Shown: in pieces, positions 37,101 through 46,100 of the stretch
Position numbering within the stretch: position 1 is the first letter of the stretch
Layout of the letters: the number at the start of each line of letters is the position of its first letter
From: Incurvaria masculella
Lineage: Eukaryota; Arthropoda; Insecta; Lepidoptera; Incurvariidae
DNA: 64,000 bases
Assembly: GCA_946894095.1 (NCBI GenBank)
Contig: OX335645.2
Span: forward strand, 11,865,001 to 11,929,000
Direction: 5' to 3'
Translations under genes and position numbers: made by a program
Notes under the pieces: model-generated
Databases searched by the model: none
What the model was told of the DNA's origin: nothing
What the model saw: the letters and a program-made list of their open reading frames with translations, nothing else

Positions 37101-40100
37101 TTTTAAATTCAAAATTCAAAATTCAAATTCAAAAAACTTTAATACAATTATAAGAAAAAGAGTAAGTACACCTTTAATTACAATTCTTAGCGATCTAAAA
37201 TTCGTTTCTTAACCGTCGCACTAGGCTTAGCCTGTATTGCGATGGCTAGGTTTTTTTAACGCAGGTTCTTTTAATTACTTATGATCGATACTCTTAAGTA
37301 CTTTATTAATAAGTAATAAAGTGATATTAATGACTTAACATATTACACACATACAAGCACTACATAAAATGTATCTAAATTAAAATGTTTGTTAATAATT
37401 TTTCATATTCCAATCGACATTATCGAATGTATAAGCGGAAGCGTAAATAAATCAGTCGAGTAGTTATCTGGCTGATTATCTGACTATTGAAAAATCATCC
37501 CTTAGACTATTCTACCAAAGTAGTAGCATTTAGATATAAGTGTGTATATCATTATTGTGATCGGAAAAAGTCTACAAACTAGTCAAATTTGTTTTCTGGT
37601 ACTTTAATGAGGTGATCGAATCCGCGGATCTATCAGTTTGTGACGTAACTTAGTGTAGTTGACTACCAAACGTTTTAATGAATGAATTTAATTGAATTCA
37701 ATTCGTGCGCAAAAGCGATTTACCGCGGGCGAAGACCTAGTCAATATCTAGTTAAAATACCGGAGTGCACTCTAGCCACACCATTCAATACCGAATACCT
37801 ATTGAATGCGAGTTCGATGAAAAGTTACATTTTGGCCACGAATGAAAATGATGAATTCATAATGGAAGTACTACTTACTCTATGGTACTACCGCATCTAT
37901 AGAGCAGTTTAACCAGTTCAATTTGTTCAGATTAGGAAGGTTTGCTTGCGTTGATTAGAATAGTAAGATAGTAAAATAAGGGCCTTTTCACCTACTGCTG
38001 ATTAACTTAATAGCCACATATTAAACAGCTTGCAATCAATACTAGTACAAGATAATCAGCACTTTAGTAATAAAGACCCTTTAAATAAAACTTGAAAACC
38101 AGGCTTAATGTCTTAGCTCCTTTTGTTGCCCACCAAACTAACTTTTGTTGTTATCTACCTGGATATTTCACTGCAATGTATACGGGGGATTTTTTAAGTG
38201 TGCTTTCATTTCTAACTATAATAAATAGCGAAAAATTCTCAAAGAATCATGGAGCCAATTTTGATAAAACGCAACGACGACGAATTCTAGCCGGGAATCG
38301 AACTCACTTATTTTGAGAAAAATAACGCACCTGTGTTATTGCACCAGCGAATAGTGTCGCTTATGGAGAACAGATTCTGTGAAGTAATTTTAAACGGGAA
38401 ACTAAAGGAAAGTGTTGATTTTTAATAAACTGCATCACACATTCAATAATGAATATATTATCGGTACTTTCTCTAAATAAATGTTTCGAATAATTTCAAA
38501 AATGTAATGAAGCATTTTTAGTTTTTATCAAAATCGGCCCCATGAATCCATTCAATGTTTTTCACAATATCGTATAGTTTCGGATTTGGCCATGAAGGCA
38601 CACTTGAAAAATTCTACCTGCTTATACTACTTGTACAAAAAAGTCGATCATAAAAAATCAAATGCGGCTCGTGACAATTGATTTCGCCTTTCCAAATTTC
38701 GGACGATCAGAGAGAACGTCTCAAAACGTTTTAATTAAACTCCAGTGATTTATCTCTCCAAGTCGGAGCGACCGCCTCGTTCCGCCATTTAAAACGCCAT
38801 TAACACCGCGGTGGTGCGCTGCGACCCCGATTTTTAGTTCCTACCTGAGGAGTCGCCTAACTCGGCGGTATTTTATTTCGCAAATGGATTTAATTCAGTT
38901 GGTGCGCCGTAAATTCTGGTACACAACTTTATCTGAAAGTTATTCGGCGGTTGGTCGCTTAGAGTTTGAAATATGGTTATGTACTCATTATTTTACGATT
39001 GTGCTCTTTCTTGGTGGAACGAAAATGTATGCAAATCTTGATTATTTAATGCTACTAAATAATTGCAGAGTAGGAACAAAGGCTAACGTGAAAGTGCATC
39101 CGAATGCATAATGTATTTTTATGTTACTGGAGATTTTTGTTCGTGGAGAGTTCGTGGTGTAGGTCCTAGAGGATTTGCCTTTCATGCAAGAGGTTATGGG
39201 TTCAAATCCAGGGTCCGATCATGCACTAATTTATTTCTCTTTCTCAGTTGGATAAGTGTGTTTCGTTACGAATACGAGCTGTTCCATGGTTAGGTTAGGT
39301 TAGGTAAGGTTAGGTTAGGTTAGGTTAGACCATCAATGCTTTGGTCCACGAGTGCTTTGTAGTAGGTAAGTAGTAGCGAATGATATCTAGGCTTGCTTTC
39401 TTCTCGTTGTTATTTGTTATCGTGTGTTGAATTAACACCCAAAAATGCCATGATTATCGGTAAATTATTTAATAGTATGCACAGTGGTTTATTTTCTTTT
39501 TACTCAGTACACATTAAGAAGCTTGCCCAAACTATAATAATATAATATTATTCCCCTGCAATCTGACAGCAGTACAATAATATTAATTATAATTTGAGAT
39601 ATTCTTGAAAAGCAATGTTTATGTAATGCCCTCAGTTAGTGGAATTCTCATTAATCTGAATCATGAATAAACACGCTGTTTGTGATGCCAGTGGCGCGGG
39701 TTCCCGCGGGTACTAGAGCGAACAAGCGCAAATTTCTCGTGGCACTCTGCAGTGCACTAGTGACGAGATGAATGCACCCAGATTAGGCTAACACATCGCA
39801 TTACCGAAGGAATTAAATGCTATGCCAGTACCTTCTCTTTATATAATCACGGCAAAATAGGTATCTGAAAACCATTCGGGCATTATTATTTTCCAAAGAA
39901 CACGCAAGAAAATCATCAGTTCCACGAAAGTCTGAAGATCATTAATACCTTCACATCCACAAAGTAAAATATGCTGGGAAAATAAAGGTTCTTCTTTATC
40001 TACACTTCTACACTTTTTGTGAAGAGGTAATGTTTGTTTTGTTTGTTTTCACAAGGTAATCTTTAGAACTAATAACCAAGCAGGTACTTAGCAGAGCCGT

Positions 40101-43100
40101 CCCACAAATTCTAACACTATCTACTCCACGCAAGCTCTTATCTACGCCTTGTAGAACAGCAGTGTTTGGTCAGGCGTGAAATACTGATGCACTCTGTAGA
40201 GGACTCCCAGTTTTTTTAGGCGAGCTTGGTTTTATCCTCGATATGGCGTCAAAAATAAATGTCATGCGTCAGGTCGACATCGAGAATCCCTATGTGGTCG
40301 TCAAGACGCAGAGTCGCAAGGTGAAGCTGCACTGAACGGATTCCACTTCGCACTGAATACGCATGCCTGAGTCTTGCTCGCGTTAAACTCAACGAGGTTG
40401 TGGAGAACCCATCCGGTAACCATTTCCAGGGCACCATCGAGACTAACAACGAGGTGCGATCTATCCTCCTACGGTTCAGCTCGGCTTGCCGTCCGGACAC
40501 TGGTGTACCTGGCCAGCAACATGCCATTATTTGCGAAGCAATAAATGTCGCCTTAATTGAGCAGATCATTCAATTACAGCTTAAAAAGGACAAAACAGAG
40601 CCCTGCACTTCAGGGTAACCACCATCAGCCAAAAATCCAGACACCCAGCTCCACCTATGATGATATCGTTTTTTTATGAAAATATCAAGACCCAAAAACT
40701 GTATCTAAACAAAAAATCACGTCCATCTTGTGTTTCGTTGTTGCATAAAGGAGGACAAAACAAAGACTACACTTTCTGATCGAAAAGATTAGCAGAACTG
40801 GATAGGATGATTCTACTGATATAAACATAGTGACACTGCCTCTCACGCATGTTGCAAGAGTCAGCCTTGCTCCATATCTCTAGAACTTGTTGCCCTAGAC
40901 CTATAACTATAGCATCTAGATCATTATATTAAATGGAAAATCTCATCGAGATCTACCTTCCTGTCACATTCATATTGTATTGTGGATTGCGTTGAAGTAT
41001 ATTGTGTTGTATAGTGTATTGTGTGGGAGGAGGTGCTGACCTGCGCAGCGATGCGGCCCTGCTTCATGCGCGGCAGGTCGGTGTGACTCCAGGAGCTGCT
41101 CATCCATGGTGGTATCGTCCGCAAGTCCTCGTCGAACCTGCTCAAACAAACATCATTCGTAAAGCATAAGACACTACTCTTGTCCTCCATACATATGAAC
41201 CTATGACTGATTTACTGAATGTACGAAGAGTCGGGTAATCGCCACCAGCTTGAGCGATTTAACTCATAAAATATTGGAAATAAAATTCTTAATAATGTTG
41301 ATAAAAAATATTTTTTTTAAATTCTTGCTGTTACGTAAATATTGGATGATAATAACTCATAGTTTTAAAGTAGTTATTGAACAAGTTTTAGCCTTTGTTT
41401 TATTATAAATCAGGTTGGATTTATTCAAATGGTGAGACAAAATCAGGTGGGACATTAAAAGTTTTAGGATTTTTTTCAACATTGATTAATAATGAATTCA
41501 GAAATGATATAATTGGATATGTAAGCTTCTCTTTTTCTTAGAGAAAAACGATATGAAGAGGAAGAAAAAATTATTAATTAACATAAACTCGATCGATGCT
41601 TGCAGAATCAACACTAGCAGCAGTTTAATGCATTTTGTCTCGGCCTAAATGGCTTAGGTTTTGTTAAGTACCTAATATAAATCTTCTAGGACCTTAACAT
41701 TATGAGACTTAATAGGTTACTTAGGAGACCGATTAATGTATACGCTAACTTAATAGAATCATAACCATACCTAACACTCTTCGAAGACAAAATTCTAATG
41801 TAATTTTTGTTGGAATTAATTTTGTCCGCGCAATAATAACAAAATAGTTGCATTTGAATGAATATGAGGAGCGGACAAAGAAGTCTTGTCCACCGATGAA
41901 GATTTCTCCGAACTCAAATCTATAGAGTCCTAACTTATTTTCAATCGAAACCAGAGCGGACAAAACGAATTTAAAGAAGTATCTTTTCAGGCAGAAACCG
42001 ACATGTTCCATAAGCAGGTTCTCTGCCTTATTTCATTGTTAACCTCCCCTATTACAAGTGACGCATCACTTTTCACTATATCCATTAAAGGATTCTGTAA
42101 AAAATCATCTAAGGGACAAGTTCACTTTTGTTAACCGGCTCCTCACGTTTACCTTCAACCGGATGTAAATGATTTGGTCTGCCTCTTACTGTACTCCTAA
42201 ATCATTTATAGACCTAATGGCATGAGTGTGTGTTTGTGTGTATTTTTAATAATTTATTTTTTGACATTTACCTATATATTTTTTTCTTTTTACAAACATA
42301 ATTAGAAGTTATTCTATATAATATTGTTGTTAAACCATCTATCCCCTTAGTATACGCCGGTTAGTTCCTATAATCCGATACGTTTTGAGGAAAACGGAAA
42401 CGAAAAACCTCGACCCCTGATTCTGAGTATATCTTTGTTATCCATTGTGATTGGATGTCTTTTTTGTTGGTTGGCTTACTGTAGGAAGCTAAGGACTCTC
42501 ACTCATACTTCGTCACATGCCGAGAGCATTTTATTTACTTCGAAGCGAACACATTCGAAGAGCGACACGGGCGGGCGGGTAATGACTCGTACGGGAGGCC
42601 AAATATTTCCTTTATTACGCACCAAATGCCTGTAGGCTTTTATCGGAAGATATATCGTGGTCGGTTTCCTTAATAGCCGCCGGTAAAATGATTGCGCGCA
42701 AGCACACAGGTCCGATCTTATTAGCTCGTAGCGAGCGGCGGGGCGACGTGGGGGCGACGTGGGGGCGGCGGGGCGGGGCGGGACGGATGCTGGCGGAGGG
42801 ACCGACCGGAAGGCCGGAATTAGCAGCTCATTCTCAGTGTGTGTTAGGGTAGTTGCGGAAGTAAGCAAATATGTGCAAATATACTATTACTAAAACAAAT
42901 GCCGCAGGCAAGTATTGCTCCCTCCTACTGGGAATACGAAAATGTAAAATTTATTATTAACTAGCGGCCCGCTCCGGCTTCGCACGGGTATGAAATATAT
43001 CTAAATGGCTCCCGCCGCCCCGTCCGGCCGGTACCGCCGCAAACGCTACGTCCCGCAATTTTTAAATCTGTAATATCTTCGAAAATATTTATTTAAATCA

Positions 43101-46100
43101 TATGCTGTAATGGGCCATATAGATCTATATTAAATCAACAATGTATTAAGATATTTAATTGGATAAGGATTAATGCTGTATTGGTTAAAATCGCTTCGAA
43201 AATTAGCCATAATTTGTCGTAAAAAGTAAATGACAATAAAATGTTATTGTGGGATATCCATAAGAGATAGAAATATACCATCGCGGAGTTTACTGTAGTT
43301 CTTTTCAATGTGTACAATACTTAGTACATTATTTTGAAAAATCTCGTAGGGTTCAGCCTGCGTTTGCAATGTAAGCGGAAAAAAAAATATTTTTTTACGA
43401 CATCACATTGGAAACCTCAAAAATAACAGTACTTCTCCACTATTTAAAGCATGTTATTATACATATAAGCCTTCCTCTTCAATCACTCTATCTATTAAAA
43501 AAAACCGCATCAAAATCCGTTGCTTAGTTTTAAAGATTTAAGCATACATGGGGATATAGGGACAGAGAAAGCGACTTTGTTATATACTATGTAGTGATTT
43601 GACAAATCTCGTAGGGTTCAGCCTGCGTTTGCAATGTAAGCGGAAAAATGATTTTTTAAGCTATTGCATAGCTTCTATCGAGGGCCTTGAGCGCGGGGAC
43701 CGAATCCAGAAATTCCGTAACGAAAAAAAACCTCACGCTCCCCACTCCAACGGGCGATGCCGGTAGTGCTACTTCACACCAGGGGGAGCGGGGCCGGTGG
43801 CGGCGGCGGGAGCGGCGGCGGGGGCGGGCCGGCATAACTTGATACAAAATGCTATGCAATAGCTTTACCGCGGCAGTCCCCGAGTGCCACACGTCTTTTT
43901 TTATGACATCACATTGGAAACCTCAAAAATAACAGTATTTCTCCACTATTTAATGGATGTTATTATACATATAAACCTTCCTCTTTAATTACTCTATCTA
44001 TTAAAAAAAACAGCATCAAAATCCGTTGCGTATTTTTAAAGATTTAAGCGAACATGGGGATATAGGGACAGAGAAAGCGACTTTGTTTTATACTATGTAG
44101 TGATCCCTCAAAAGCGTATTTAACGTGTGAGAGATATCAAAACCATGCTCATGAGAATATTTTAGTAAAATTAATAACTGAGGTGTTTATTGTGCTAAAA
44201 TATATTATCATTTCATTCATTCATTAAAATTAGATCATAATCTTTTCTGTTCCACCAGAGAAACCTAGCTTGCTAGATTTGTGAAAAAAAGCCAATGTGG
44301 GCATATTTTTAGGGTTCCGTACCCAAAGGGTGAAAACGGAACCCTATTACTAAGCCTCCGCTGTCCGTCTGTCACAGGGCTGTATCTCAGTAACCGTAAC
44401 AGGTAGACAGCTGAAATTTTCACAGAGTGTGTATTTATTTTGCCGCTATAACAACAAATAGGTAAGATTAAAAAATAATTAAAATTAAAGGGGGCTCCCA
44501 TACAAAAAAGGTGATTTCTTTGTTTTTTTTTTCTACGATGGTACGGAATCCTTCGTGTGCGAGTCCGACTCGCACTTGGCCGGTTTTTTACTTTATTTTT
44601 TTTCCTAAAAACACAAATTTATGGATAGTGCTTGTTAATTTCACTAATCATACGAAACCTTAAAACCGGTATACTCGCCCCATTAACTAATAATAGTATG
44701 CGGTATCGCTGCTTCTTTTTAAAAAGTTTGGCGAAATCACAACTTAGATTGATCCAGACTAGGGCCCCTCAATCAATTTTCTGACTTGTCGCAAGTATGT
44801 TGCTAATAGTAATATTTCTCAGGTCTTTCATGTAATATAAAATAATATGTCTTTAAGCTTTCTCTTACTAGAGAGAATACTCTACATACATCTAACAACG
44901 GTTTCCACGCAGTGGGTTCCCCACTTAGTAAACAAACTAATCAATCTTATCTCAAGCGTATTACCCAAAGTGTCCACAGTATGTTTCGATCTATCTTGGG
45001 GCGAATTTAAATTAACCTTCCCGAGGGTTCATCCCAAATTTTCCAATCATGAAAAAAATGGATGGATATTGTCGATGGTGATGGATGGTCCATGCGCCGT
45101 TTTTGTACTAATGATGCTGTTTTCGCGATCTGCGGGGAGTCTTAAAAGGAGGAATTTCAGTAAAAGTTGTTGCCATAAATAAAAGAAATATCGCCGGTTG
45201 AGCGGAAAGTTGGTGCTAAAGGCAGAGTCTGCGCCGCGGCCACCCCCCGCCCCGCCCCGCCCCGCCCCGCCCCGCCCCGCCCCGCCCCGCCCCGCCCCGC
45301 CCCGCCGCGCCCCGGGCGCCTGCCCCCGAGACCGCTTTCAGATTTACATCGCGCTCTACAAAATGTTTCCAAGTCGACTCTGGCTTTGCTGCTGATTTAG
45401 CAATCCAGGGACTTGCAATATTTCTCCTGGGCTTATTTCTTTGCCCACGTTTTTATTCATGTATTATATGGCCAATGAGATTTTTTTACGTCAACGTAAG
45501 TCCCTAAAAAGGCTGATAATAATTCACGCTGGATTATGTTGCCTTAGAAGTGATTACCTCCAGAAAACATGGGCAACCTAGCGAAACTGACTTCTGTATT
45601 TGACCCCTAACCAGCTTGAGACACGGGCCAACGTTAGTTGACCACCTGTTTCATTAAATATATCAGACCATGTCGAATTTAACTTTTTTCAGAAATAAAA
45701 AGAAATAGTTTTCTTTAATAATATATAAATGAATAATTCAATATTGGGGTGGAATTATTTCACTATAGAGACATAAGTAAGCGTAGTCAAAGTTCTAATT
45801 CGTATATACTACTCGGATTAACTTTTTGCAAATACAGTGTTTTTGCTTGACTGCTCCAACGTTCACACTACACGTCAAACTCCCCTTACCTTTCCACTTT
45901 CACTGCTTTCACAACCTCTCACTTACTTTGTGCAATATACAGGATGCTAACTACCTCCGCGTAATTTTACAACTTTGTATTCCATATTTATATTGAAACC
46001 CGAAAACTCTATTTAACTAGTCCCTGAAGCATTATTGATTTATTATGGAATGCGTAAATGTGTATGTGTGTGCGTGTGTCACATGGAGTTTTAAAAATTC

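Larger units (their letters stand above)
37121..40085. other. Dipeptidase intron E2-E3; AT-rich with scattered repeat pieces
   Basis: Apart from the small MITE at 37981, the tRNA-like fragment at 38250, the SINE at 39125 and the SINE-body piece at 39755-39850 (wording cacatcgcattaccgaagga, atgccagtacctt), I see no gene. Frames at 37682-37912 and 38884-39111 show no known domain. Confidence 0.4.

Noticed and set aside
45157..45395. Gly/Arg- or Pro-rich frames on both strands
   Set aside because: Artefact of the (CCCCG)n microsatellite.
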